A stretch of 64,000 bases of DNA from Aptenodytes patagonicus (taxonomy: Eukaryota; Chordata; Aves; Sphenisciformes; Spheniscidae), in contig NC_134950.1 of the NCBI RefSeq assembly GCF_965638725.1, positions 104,892,802 to 104,956,801 on the forward strand, written 5' to 3'. The notes under the pieces were generated by a model. It was not told where the DNA came from, searched no databases, and saw nothing but the letters and a program-made list of their open reading frames with translations. The translations under genes and the position numbers were made by a program. Positions 40,801 through 60,089 of this stretch are shown piece by piece; the stretch's first letter is position 1; the number at the start of each line of letters is the position of its first letter.

Positions 40801-41110
40801 CTGATTCAAGCATTTTGCTTATAAAAACAGTAAAGTTTCAAACTCCAAAACCAAACTACTCATCTATCCTATGTTATTCACATTTTTTTAAATTATGTAG
40901 AATGCTCATTACTTTAACATTATTTCCTCCCTTTGCTTTCCAGCCGAATCCGATTTTACTTCTCTTCCCAAGCAACAAAAAAGACACGAAAATGAATTCT
41001 GAACATGTCTTACCTATTTCAACATGTGTTGAAATTCCACTTGGGATACATCTTTGACAGAAATGGTATAGTATAACCAGCAAAACAGACCAAATCTTCA
41101 AACCAGCCAT
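16870..41110 (-). CDS. GPLD1: GPLD1, phosphatidylinositol-glycan-specific phospholipase D (25 coding exons, complete)
   Basis: Coding exons in transcript order: 41110-41014, 38130-38075, 37106-37028, 34215-34118, 32921-32811, 32534-32486, 31987-31933, 30961-30854, 30137-30110, 30022-29883, 28898-28833, 28276-28153, 27606-27467, 26270-26084, 25045-24935, 23923-23849, 23459-23303, 20805-20664, 20096-19997, 19903-19810, 19220-19044, 18733-18573, 18309-18283, 18190-18140, 16947-16870. Phases close to 836 aa (human 840, 25 exons). The enzyme is secreted into plasma and cleaves the inositol phosphate bond of GPI anchors. Exon 1 gives a signal peptide ([20 protein letters not shown]) and STHVEI. The zinc-type catalytic domain follows ([34 protein letters not shown]). 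Seven FG-GAP repeats form the C-terminal propeller; four have Ca2+ loops ([36 protein letters not shown]). The ATG has A at -3 and G at +4. The exon 18/19 border is least certain. Introns 9 and 13 use the weak donor GTTGGT. Confidence 0.95.
21575..23240 (+). mobile_element. Old CR1 LINE, decayed, split by a younger CR1 (GPLD1 intron 17)
   Basis: Recognisable but diverged CR1 pieces occur on both sides of a younger insertion. On the left are KAFNTVSHN-like codons near 21590, the [10 protein letters not shown] and [10 protein letters not shown] blocks near 21780-21860, and later 3' coding segments to 22386. On the right, from 22875, are TATGAGGAGGTTAACAAGGA, then [16 protein letters not shown] and a 3' UTR ending near 23240. 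Many frame breaks show that it is long dead. Both borders are approximate. It runs opposite to GPLD1. Confidence 0.85.
22387..22874 (+). mobile_element. Young CR1 LINE 3' fragment nested inside an older CR1
   Basis: It is near-identical over its length to 9812-10291 (same subfamily). It encodes the end of the CR1 polyprotein ([19 protein letters not shown] through [13 protein letters not shown], stop) without interruption, then the 3' UTR and ATTCTATG units. The five bases TACCT occur on both sides (22382-22386 and 22875-22879). Removing the insert joins the older CR1 into a continuous CCAGTACCTATGAGGAGG. This shows a nested insertion with a short apparent target-site duplication. Confidence 0.92.
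34256..34331. repeat. A-rich tract with duplicated AGAAAAAGCCAG unit (GPLD1 intron 3)
   Basis: Poly-A runs are separated by two copies of AGAAAAAGCCAG. The tract starts about 40 bases upstream (in the GPLD1 sense) of the exon 4 acceptor at 34216-34217, so on the coding strand it forms an extended T-rich run ahead of that exon. It is simple-sequence DNA, not a gene, despite being open in several frames. Confidence 0.7.
39309..39426 (-). other. Possible alternative first coding exon of GPLD1 (inside intron 1)
   Basis: This is a local GC-rich patch in AT-rich intron 1. From an ATG at 39426 with a strong context (GCCATGG) an open frame reads [16 protein letters not shown], then [14 protein letters not shown], and meets a candidate donor G|GTGAAC at 39309/39308. 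The phase (1) equals that of the regular exon 1, so it would splice in frame to exon 2 (AHRALEF). The end GIHHEI loosely resembles GISTHVEI at the end of the regular exon 1. The leader is hydrophobic but short, and the donor is mediocre. The evidence is suggestive only; it could be a chance GC-rich open frame. Confidence 0.25.
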
Positions 41111-41700
41111 GATGCTGGCTTGAACTGTGATTTTCAGAAGACTGGAGCAGTAGCGCTACGACCTTTGAAATGTAGGTTACGGAGCATGCCTTTTCTTTCA
41201 GACATATTGCTGACACAGCAAGTAAACGACTGCTGTATCTGAAAGGCTATTTTATACCAATGCTTTTCTTTACCTCAAATAAAGTAATTTACAAAAAAAG
41301 AAATAACCTATAGGTGTTCTCCCCTCTTGAATTCTGTAATATCTCGGGGGTTTGGGCAGTGTAACTGCCATCACTGCACAGCAGCAGTGAGGTCTCTTAA
41401 CATACAAAAGCACAGCAGGTAAGAGCATCCTCCCGCAGTTCGTCCAGCTCATGGTGCACTTGCCTTACAACAGCTACATCAGATTTCACAAAAAATTAAA
41501 TCCAATTGCCAGACCAGTATTAGTAGAAACACACTAGCTCCCGAGTTGTAGGCAATACGAATGCGTAAGCTTTGGTGAGCTGATAGGACACTGCACACAT
41601 ACGTTTGGGTCTTATGATCCGATTGAAAGCCCAACTGATATACTGGGGGAAATCATGAGAGTACTCCTGCCGTACGCATTGCTATCAACATCTGTCTGAC
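41111..41700 (-). promoter_or_regulatory. GPLD1: GPLD1 5' UTR and proximal promoter with TATA-like box
   Basis: On the - strand the octamer TATAAAAT (complement of 41249-41256, context GGTATAAAATAGCC) lies about 140 bases upstream of the GPLD1 ATG. A start 25-30 bases downstream would give a 5' UTR of roughly 110 bases. This part of the interval is AT-rich and not a CpG island. A TATA promoter suits a gene known in mammals to be expressed mainly in liver. Assignment rests on position and motif only. Confidence 0.5.
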
Positions 41701-42240
41701 TGCAGAGGCTGGGCACGCCGTGGCTCCAAGCCGTCCTCCATGCAAACCTGGCCTGGCTGCCATGCCAGGCCGCTCCTCAGCCTGCAGGCAGGGCTGGCAC
41801 GTGCGGCACCGCCACGCCGGTCCCCAGCGAGATGGTGGCACCGGGCAGGGGCTTCGCATGGCCCCTGTGCCAGCGACCGACCGCAGCCACCACGGGACTC
41901 AGAGGCGAGGGCCACCGGCCCAGTGCGACCACAGCCTCCCGCAGGCCGGTGCTCCTGGAATCAAGCCATTACGCACAAATCTCCCCTCTCCCTCTGGAAG
42001 GGGGTGTCGATGGGGCCGGGGAAACGGGGCTCCGGGAAGCAGAAGCCGCCGACCGAGCTGCCCCCACGCCTGCAAGGACAGACCAAGCGCCTCTGCCTGG
42101 GTGCCCGCCCGCCAGCTCGCTCGCCCGCCGCCGTGCCCCGGCGAGAGGCCGCTTCTGGCCCGGCCCCTCCGCAGCTCCTCCTCCGGGGCGGCGCGGGTGA
42201 GCTCGGCCTGGGCCCCGCCGCCTGTCGCCGGTGCGCGGCC

Positions 42241-50302
<8,062 letters not shown>

Positions 50303-53300
50303 AAATCTTCAAAAAGCACAATCACAACAGCTTGGAAAAGAGTGCTGTAGTTTTAATAAGCTTCTTGAACCAGAAATATGTATGAATGCATCTTCTACCT
50401 TCTTTAAAACTAAGCAACCCTGTTCTGTATGTGTAGAGATATTTAGAGTATTCTGTGCTGCCATATCTTTTTACACATTCTTTATTTATACATTCAGTTT
50501 TTCAGCAATGTGATCACAACGTCCATCATTTTTAGTAAGGAGTAGGGAAGAATGCACATTTATTACTCTTGGATTACCCGTGTAACTGGGAGGACTTGGG
50601 AGACTTGTGCGTAATGAAAATAGATCATAACCTATGGCAAGGGGAAACGACCACCATTTTCTACTGCCTCTAATGTGTGGATGTGGGAGGCTTCAGGGAT
50701 GGCAGCCTCCCTTTAGAATTTTGTGTAAATACTCACATTTTCTAATGTGATTTTGTGACCTTCTTTTAGAAGCAGGTGTGTCTTTTTTTTTTTTAATTGT
50801 GGGAGAATCTGATGCTTGTGAAAGGTGAGGAATTGCTTTTAGCTACAGGTAGGTATCCATGCAGGCAAACAGACAGCTTTTTCAGTGCACGTTAATGTTG
50901 GCTGCAGAGCTGCCACCTGTTCAGCTTTGGGCTTCTGAGCAAAGAGGTGTAATTTGTGCCTAACAGCTTGCATGCCTGGGATCAAATATGGCCCTTGTTT
51001 GATGTTTGTGAGCCCCAGCAGTCCTGGGAACAGGACAGTCCAGGACAAGGAGTTGCTGGAGTAGCAGGAGGAAGATGGGATGCTTACTTGCAGGAATAAC
51101 TTGCAGAAGTGTAAGGGGACACTATAAGGGCTGTGTGAAGGAAGCACAAGTGGTGACACGATGATAAACTCCCTTCCGTGAAAAGAACGTGACCCTCCTT
51201 GGGTAGAAGTACAGTCGCTGATGTAAATGTTGCTCAGTGTCTAAAGGAACGTTACTCACCACCTCCAAGGAACATGAGCAGATAGATGGTTCCGTTCCTA
51301 TGGGCTTTGTGCCTTGAATTGGATTTGTGGTTACAGAGGTGAATGTCCATTAGGGAGGAAGGTTTAAAAACCTTTGAACTTGGCTAACTTGTGACCTAAT
51401 AAAGACTTAAATAGGAGTGATTAGAGGTGAGACTTCTACACATCACCTATTTTGTCATCTTCAAAAGATGATGTAAAGCTTCCTAAGTATGAAATAAAAC
51501 AACGCTGTTTAAACATTATCTTAATGGTAGTCAGAAAAAGTACTTTAAAAAACATGCAATGTTAATTTGGCAAATAAATCAGCACTGCAGAGGCTAAGGG
51601 GAATAAATTTTGTTTCCTGTGTTGATTAACTATTTGGTGGGGCTTTACTCATTTAATTATTAAAGATAAATAAAAGAAGGCAACAGAGCTCTTCCTCCTA
51701 TACACTTATGAATGTACCCTATGAAATGGGATATTTTAAGATATTTTATTCCAATCAGGCAAAGAGGTACCAGGTAACGCAAGACTTGGGGGGGAGGCGG
51801 GGGGGAAGCAAGCCAGAACAGTTTCATGGGATTTTTTTAAAGCGTGCATAAGGTAGCATTGACTGCTACTTATTATTTCTAAATATTTTTTATGGTTATA
51901 TTTGTGTAACACTTGAGACTAGGTAAGTCTGGAGCACATTATCTGTCAGTAGAGTGTGTGTGCATCATGCCAGCCGAAGCATGGTTAAAGGATACTTACT
52001 GCCCGTCCAGTGATTTCCAATGCATCAAAAATGCACATTTAAGATAGTGAGGACTTAATACTGTTACCAGTCGCAGCATACATGCTTGTTGTCAAGAACA
52101 AAAAAAGCATGGCCTATTTCTACACTAGTTGCAAGAAACTTTATCGCCAACTTCTAAGCTTACACTATTGAGCGCACAGTCTGCCTGAATTTGGGGAATA
52201 CAGTGTTGTGGAAGAGGGAGCTGTTTGCCAGCCAATACGTGTTTGTTTCTTATTGGAAAGAGTAACTAGGTAGAAGAAGGTCATAACTTGGTGCTTGGGT
52301 ACTACAATACAGTGATACAGTCACACTTACAGGTATTGTACACAGGTAGAATATCTGCCACTGAAATTGCACATACTTAAAATATGTCTGCCTGTGAAGA
52401 GCAGTGTAAGGTCAAAATTAAAGTTACCTCATTTACTGCTGTATGACAGTGCAGTCTTGAATGTGGGTGTACTTGGAACAGTGCAGTTGGAAGATAAATT
52501 CTTTAACTCGCTGCTCTATTCATTGCAAAGTTATTGATCTGATGCATCGGTGCATTTAAAATCTTGATGTCTTTTCTGGAATAGCACTGTTAAAATTAAT
52601 GAGTAAATGTTTACTTTTTTTTCTAGCAAATAATACCTTTTACTGTGCCTGATAACAAGCACAAACCATAATTAAAGATAAGGTATGTAATAAACTTTAA
52701 AAATACTTTGCCTAGATTGGATTGTGGTTGGATTCCAGCATAGTATTCTTGTGTCAGTAAGGTCTACATCAGTTAAGCACAGAATAATCTTAAAGTTGTC
52801 TTCATAGCAAAAGCTGTGATTCTTTAACAAAAGATATACTTGAATTCTCACACCTCAGTTATGTTGATTACACTTACGATAGTTTAGTCATTTCTGGATA
52901 TTAAAACTGTGATGAAAAATGTTTTCAGTTAATAAATAACTTCTGTGAAAGCACTGGATTTTATGGTTTATGACCTTATTCAATGTTGAATTGACAAACT
53001 GACAGCAGCCACATTAAGTTCAGTCTCTCAGATTTGCACAGAATTTTTTGTTCTGCCAGCTTTAGCACTGGAAAAAAAAAACACAAACCACTTCTTTGCA
53101 TCCACATGTTCATAAGGTGTAAGATTTTGGTTACCCCAATTACAGTCCCTCAAATCTAAATCAAGTAGATGAGACCACTTTGACATACTAATATGCCATC
53201 AGTCATTTTGTATGCGAGTCCTTTATGCTGCATCAAACATTTTATGACAAGATACAGGCTTTGTGGATCAGAGTGCCTTTCCCTGCTTTCAGGATATGAT

Positions 53301-55190
53301 TACTTACATAATTCTTTACTTCATTTATTAAGATTTAAAATAGATTTTTGGAAGCTTTTTTATTTCCATTTAGTTAATAAGGTTTTGAAGCCTCAGAAAC
53401 TGTCTTAAAATTTCCAACCCGACTTAGTTATGGCCAATTTCCATTTTATTTTCTTATGTTACCCTTTAAACAGCTGTTGTTTGACCCCTACTGCCTGTCC
53501 TCTCTGTGTAATAAACTCTTAAGAAACTGTGTTTACCTGTTCTACTAGATATTAACATTTTTAGCTTAAATAGGGAGAAATTATCTCCAGCCACAGTGCA
53601 CAAGATTTTTTTGGCCAGTCACTCTAGGTAATGCTTGTCCATTGGTATGCTAAGCTGGCAAAGTTACCTTGGGTGCTCAGAGTAAGCGAGGGAGGCTCTT
53701 GATGCTGGTAACACTGATCCAATACAAGTGAAGATAGACAATCAGTCTTTCTGAGAAGTATATCAAGCCTGACCAATATCTAGTACTTGATTTTGTTTAC
53801 AGTAGCTGGCAGATTGCACTTTGTTATCTCTTGTCACCAAGATCAAGGAAATGTTTAAGCAGGCTAGTGTTCTGCAGCCTATCCATTTCCCAGACACTGG
53901 TGTTTTTAGACACATTTTATGCTTTTATGATCAATTGTGCTTTTGTGATGAAGTCACAGAACATAAACAGCAGTTTAAATGGTTTCCACAGAATAAAACA
54001 GTTTTTACTGTTCTAAATCAATCAGGCACATGTTGGGAGTTGGGCAATCCTGTAAGTAAAAGAAACTCCATGCTTTGACTTGGCATTGAAGTAACTGTCT
54101 CACTGTAACTGGCAGAGTCGTAAGTGTAACTGGTCATGCCCTTTGTCCTAGCCCTACTGCTTATGGAAGGGTTGAGCTATCTTAAGGGAGAAGGTTTAGG
54201 TATGGTGTTCAGAAGCTCTAAGTTAAATTTTAGCACTTGTCTGAAGTGTTTTCAATGTCAAAAATCTCTGCCTAGGACCTTCCAAGACATAAGAAGTTGG
54301 TGGTTTATTCACTTTTATCAGTGAATGCTGCAGCTACTTAGCACAACTGGCTTAAGATAATCAGTAGTGATTCCTAAACAACTTCTGTTGCACAAGTCTA
54401 TAGGCTTGCATCAGCCTACTCAAAGGGGAGGGGGGAGGCTACTGCTGTTACCAAAACGTACAGTGCAATAACAAATGGGCAGTCCATTCTTCAACAAAGG
54501 ACACTATGTATCTCATCAGCTCATTCAACAGCCAGTATTCCCTTGTAGGAGTCAAGTATGAATGTAAGAGGTACCATGTAGACTGTGGCACCATGTATCC
54601 AAATACACTTAAAGTTGCTTTTATGGTGTATGTTTTTTCCTTACAGAAGCACACTTGTATCTCATGATTTAGCACAAAACTTCACACACACTGATGCATG
54701 GATTTTTCTTTTCCAGTTCAGAAACAGTCAGCATAATCTACCCCTAGCTAACAGCAGTATTTTGGGTTATATTGCACACCAGTATTTCTGATTACTGCAA
54801 AGCAGCCATTATACTTAAAACACTCAAGTATTGGATTTGCTATAGAATAAGCCACAAAACTTGTGAAATCACCACACTTGGCATGACAGCTGGTGAATAT
54901 TTACACACAGCCAATTAAACCGAGTAAGGACAAGTACCACGTGAAAACTCTTACTGTGAACTGCAGTAATTTTTTCTTTTCTGCTCTCTGATGTACTGAA
55001 TTATGTTACCTCTGAAAAAAGATACTGTTTTGCTTTTGTCAGTAGGAAGGGATGGGATCAGATACTGCACTGCTTTTATGTTTGAGTACAGACATAAGCT
55101 ATAGTATGGAACATATCTCTATTAGCCTGACTTGAGTGTTGAGTCCAATACAGAATACCATGTCTAAAAGAGTACCCGACAAGTTCCTAG
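50303..55190 (+). other. ALDH5A1 3' UTR and spacer to the convergent KIAA0319 end
   Basis: There is no coding exon and no recognisable transposon here. AATAAA hexamers on the + strand occur at 51398-51403, 51493-51498, 51573-51578, 51602-51607, 51669-51674, 52689-52694, 52931-52936 and 53510-53515. Any could end ALDH5A1 transcripts. The one at 53510 is followed within 30 bases by a T/G-rich stretch and is a reasonable distal site. The real 3' end needs transcript data. Confidence 0.5.
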
Positions 55191-55205
55191 AAGGAAAGAC
55201 AAAAC

Positions 55206-55211
55206 TTTATT
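55206..55211 (-). terminator. KIAA0319: Candidate poly(A) signal for KIAA0319
   Basis: The canonical AATAAA on the - strand is followed (towards lower coordinates) by T/G-rich sequence. It is the farthest such hexamer before the sequence I assign to the convergent ALDH5A1 side. Use is inferred, not shown. Confidence 0.35.
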
Positions 55212-57450
55212 AGTAGTTACATAAATGTAGTAATTACAGCTCAGAAATGGTTCCAGTTACAATACATTATCATTTGCAATAAATAACATTTTCTAGAAAC
55301 AGATTCCTAATATTGAATTCTGTAATAGCTCAACCCATCCACCCACAGGGAGAAGTGCTTCCATACAGAGACAAACTACTGATGTGCAGCTCATCGGCAC
55401 TTGATTCGTAGCCTATGCAAAAGAAAAAAAAATGATTTGCCTTTTCACCCTCCTTTTTTAAATTTTATTTCTAAGCTTTAAAAGTTCCCTCCCTTGCCTC
55501 GGGGAGTTCAGGACCTAAAAGGTACATGAAATGGGTTCTCCTTTGCTGCAGAAGTATGAGATTAGTATTCTAGTTAGGGATCAATGATAAGCAACAGCTG
55601 ATGTTAAGAAACTCTAATTCACCTCCATCCCATTTCCCTTCTTCTAGAGGAATGTTTACCTCTCTCAAACCTCACTTAAATGGCTCAGAAGACTAAAGTA
55701 GCTGTCATTTTATTACCACCATGCCAAAGCTCCAGCTTACTACAGCCCATTATCAGTATATTGAGGGGCAAAACTAGTTTCACTTGAGGCTTAAAAGAGG
55801 AATAGGAAATTTGCCTAAGAACTCAATTATTTCAAGAACATCAGAACTGTCTAAGGGAAGTTTAAATTCAGCATAGAGAACACATGCATGCGCTCACTCT
55901 GTTAAGTTCACACACTGTTAAGTTCCTTGCATGTGTGCGCACTTCTGTTTGCCCACAAGAGACTAAGAAGGAAAAGGAAAGTTTGCATCATATAAGCAAA
56001 CACAGCTGACAGCACAAAACAGATGCTTGAACAGTACCTGTATCTGATGCATCTGACAGAGGGAGACTGCTAAGACTGTTTACCTAAAAGGACACAGTTG
56101 AAAATGTATTCTTACACATGAAACAAGAATAACCTTTTTTCCCCTCCCCAAATAAACAATCCTGTGCAATTAGGCCATTCACATTTTGCTTAAATTTCTC
56201 AGCAATCTATTCAGTTAATATGAAAGGTTGAACCATAGGACAGAGAATTTGGATGTGCATCTCAGCAGATTTGCCAAGGTAAATTTTGTTTCGTACTGCA
56301 GTAGCATTTTGGTTAAGAAAATTAAAAACACAAGCCGATGACCTGTTCGCAACATGGCAGTTTTGTGCTGCGTATACACTGTGTTGAGTACTGAAGTTGA
56401 GTACTGAACCTGTTTAATGCCTCAGGCAGTAATGGTAAGGAAGTTTATTTCCAAAATATACTCCTTACTTAAAAAGCAAACAAAGGCAGTCCTTTTACAT
56501 AGCTGGACAGTCTCTGCTTGGGCATGCATCAGCATGTATAAATGTAAAACCAAGATGCAAATGAAAACCCAGTGCTCACATCAAGGCTATGAGGCACTTT
56601 AAGTATCAGCACACTGCTTTCAAAGAGAGGCAGTATCTTATCAGTGCCAAACTGAATTTATTCTTTATTTTCAGTGGACTCTGAGCCACACATGACAAGC
56701 TCTATCTGGTCTCCTCTGCTTTTCAGTGCAGATGAGACTGTTGGGAATATCCCCATCCCTATTTCACAAAGAAGCCGCCAGCACTCTTTCTGTATATAAA
56801 GGAAAGCAGTGTGTGGAAGTAAACGTGAGGACTAAGAACCTGCTTCAAACCCATCGTAACCCAAACCAGAAAACTAGCATCAGAACTCTACCACTGTGTT
56901 TGCTCCTCAACAGCTAGTTTTCCGACCCTTTCGTTCCAGGTATGACCTGACATTCTGCAAGAAAGCAACAGTTCTAGAAATAAAAATTATACTGAATCAA
57001 GATACAAGGCTTGCTATAGTCTCTCCTAAATTCCTGACAAAATCATGCTTGGCAAAGTGACACAGACATGTGATACCACAAATTCACAGAGCCAGAAACT
57101 ATCAACTTTTGTGCAATTTTCATATTAAGAGCAAGCCTGATCTTATGTAAGAGGAATGAATTCTCCTTCCAAGGAGGTAGAAGAATCAAACTAGTAGAAT
57201 TAGAAGCAGCTTAAAAATATAAACTATATTCAACTTTCAAAACATAACTAAAATACTGTTAGCAATGAAGATGTCAAAGCATCATCTAGAGAACAGAATT
57301 TAGTAAGCAACTTCCACTTGCTAGGGTCTTATGCAATAAGAAATTGGTCTAATGTTTCTTATTTGTTAGAGTAAGAAATACTTAGCCAAATCATGCATAC
57401 GTTCTCATGGCACACAACGTAACACTGATCCAAAGATCTGAGCTCACAGC

Positions 57451-57464
57451 GTGTGTGTGTGTGT
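57451..57464. repeat. Short GT dinucleotide repeat
   Basis: Seven GT units lie within the probable KIAA0319 3' UTR. Confidence 0.7.
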
Positions 57465-60089
57465 GAGGGGGAATAGCCCTGGGAATTCTGCAGCATTGAG
57501 GAAATCAGGTATATGATTCCTGTAGTAGTTTTACTAGAGAATCAGTCTGTAGTTTGGTTGTGGTTTTAAAAATGTAAAATAAACCCAAAACACACAAGTG
57601 ACTGACTTCCCAAAACTGAAGGATGCTGCTGACTGCACTAACATGTCCCAAAAAATAAGTTTATAAATAAAGGCACATTGGATACAGTATTTAGCAGAAG
57701 CATTAATGGCAGCATGGCCAATACAAAGTTGTAGTTGCTTATGCAATCTTTTTTTTTTTTAATGCACATTTCCAAGAGCATAATTCCTGCTAGAACATTT
57801 TGGGAATTTATGCAGAATGGATTAATCCCAACATTTTGATTTAAAAAGGAAAAAAAAAAATAGTATTTTGAGTGGGCCTTAACTTTCTTCAGGAATGCTT
57901 TAAAGTGAACATTGCGTTTTTACGTTAACACATCTGGAGCAGAAATTGAAAGGCATCAAAAGCTGACCTTGCTTTTATTGACCAAGTTATTTAAAAGAAA
58001 ATATATACACACACACTCAAGAAGGGGGAGGGTGAGATAAAGTAGATTTGTTTCAATAAACAGCCTAAAACCCCCATACACATAGTTAAAACTTGACTTC
58101 TGAAGAAAGCAAATCATACCATTTATACTGCATCTTGCTGGCGGGTATGGGAAAAACATGGAGAACGCTTGCATCAGCCCTTTTTAGCTCTTCACAGCCT
58201 CTCCCACCACTATGACTCCTGCAGCCACACTCAGCTCTCCAGAGAAATGCAGGGCTGGGCACAGGATAAATGCTCCTCAGTGCAGCATTGGTAGCCTTAG
58301 GGACTGTTGCTGGCTGCATTTGAGAATCAAAGGTATGAAACCAGTTATGAGCATGCCATGTTGCTGCAACTTTTGAGTACTGATTCCTTCCAACTTAGAC
58401 AGTTCTTCTGACTTTTGCCCAACTCCATTAACAAGAGGAGCACAGAAGCCACAGTGGTTCAACCCAACTACTCTGTTGTATCAGACTTTCTATGAAAGGA
58501 TGGAGGAAGCCCCAAAATTCTCCACCAAATTATTCCTCATGATGGAGACGGGCTATGTCGCCTCCCTGACCCTTCTCATCTGCTCCCCTTGATCTCTACA
58601 CTGCTCCACCCTTCTCTGTTAATGGATTCTCCACCACCAAATTTAAAAAACAAAACAAAACCACAACAAACCCCTGTTCAAAATGCTCCCAGAGGAATGA
58701 TTTCTCCATCAGAACACATCATTCCTCCAGCTCAGCTCAAGACTCCAGTGTGTCAGTAAAGGACCCCCAGGAAAGGCTGACATTGTGGCCAGACAGTACC
58801 ACTGACACAGGTGCCCACAAGTGAGGCTTACATATAAAAGCCAGGTCTTCAGTTTGGGATTTCAAGAACAGTATTGTGGGCATGGCTTTAAAGCCTAACA
58901 AGCACACCGTAAAGAAGTTATCCAGATTGCGAACAAGAACATAAGAACTCCAACACGCCTACCCTTCCCAAACACCTAAAGGAATCTCTTGAGGCCAACA
59001 CATCTAGTCACTGAATAGCCACAGAAGAAAAAGTAGAACAATCTAATGTTCAAGCTAAAACCTTCCTCAGTACCAATTCCCATGACAGTGAAGGTAGGTG
59101 TTGAAACTCCTGCTCCACATAGGGTATTTTGCCACAAGCATTTTACTACACAAATGCCTGGCTTTAATTGAGCCCTGAGGCTGACAGATGAAAACTCATC
59201 TCAGCTGAGGGTTCAGTCTTAAAAGGTCCAGAGCTCCTTAAAAGTGCTCTCTAAGCAAAAGGTTGTTTGGGATCCTCAAAATGCTTCTCAAAGCATTTGA
59301 GTCCCTTCTGCCTTTCTGGTACTGTTTCCTGGCTGGACATGGCAGAGTCCAGAAAGCCAGAGCACCTTCATCATTACAGAAGCAATCTAAGGCTGGACTT
59401 CCCTGCAGGCACCATACTTTCTATGTAAATACAGGGAACACTGCATCCTACAGGACACAGATGTATCACATTACTTTACAGCTGATTAAGTGCAACTGCT
59501 AATTGTAAGCTTCCTTTGAAAACAAAGACACTTCCATCTGATGAGCACTACCCTAGAAAAGGAAGTCACAAAGCACAGTCAGAGATAAATACAATGCACT
59601 AAAAATGCTCGCTCTTTGTGTTCCTAACCTAAACTGAAAATGAAGATGGAGCCTGTGGTCACATATTGCTCTTTATAGTTGTAAGGGATTTATCTATAGT
59701 GGCTTTCCTGTTTTAGGTCAGCATCATAATCACATTGCTTCTCGGGGCGGGGCAGGGGGAGCACAGGACACGAATCTGTATACATCTCAGTTACCATTAA
59801 CAGCCCTGGCTAGTTTTGTAGCAGTGATACAGCAAAAAAGGCCTTCTGAAGTTCAGACAAACATTCAGCATGGAACATGCAAGAAATAAGATGTGCTTTT
59901 CCTTGTTCCTATAATGGTGACAAAAGGAGTTAGCTGACCATCTAATCCTTCCGCCTTCCTTCCCCTAACTGCTTTCATCTACAATTAGTTGATATTTTAG
60001 GAAGCTTTCGGTTCTGGAAAAAACAGAGGTGGGCCAACATGTTTCAGATGTGTTGGACCAGCGTGTTCTGTGCTTTTACCCTCATTCAG

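Larger units (their letters stand above)
55190..60089 (-). other. KIAA0319: Probable KIAA0319 3' UTR
   Basis: No acceptor-bounded coding exon was found between the KIAA0319 stop at 60090 and about 55190. The region is unique-looking AT-rich DNA, and I read it as a long 3' UTR in the same exon as the stop codon. The distal limit is set by the last good AATAAA on the - strand (complement of 55206-55211). Several other AATAAA hexamers inside (for example complement of 55464-55469) could give shorter forms. A short GT repeat lies at 57451-57464. Confidence 0.45.
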
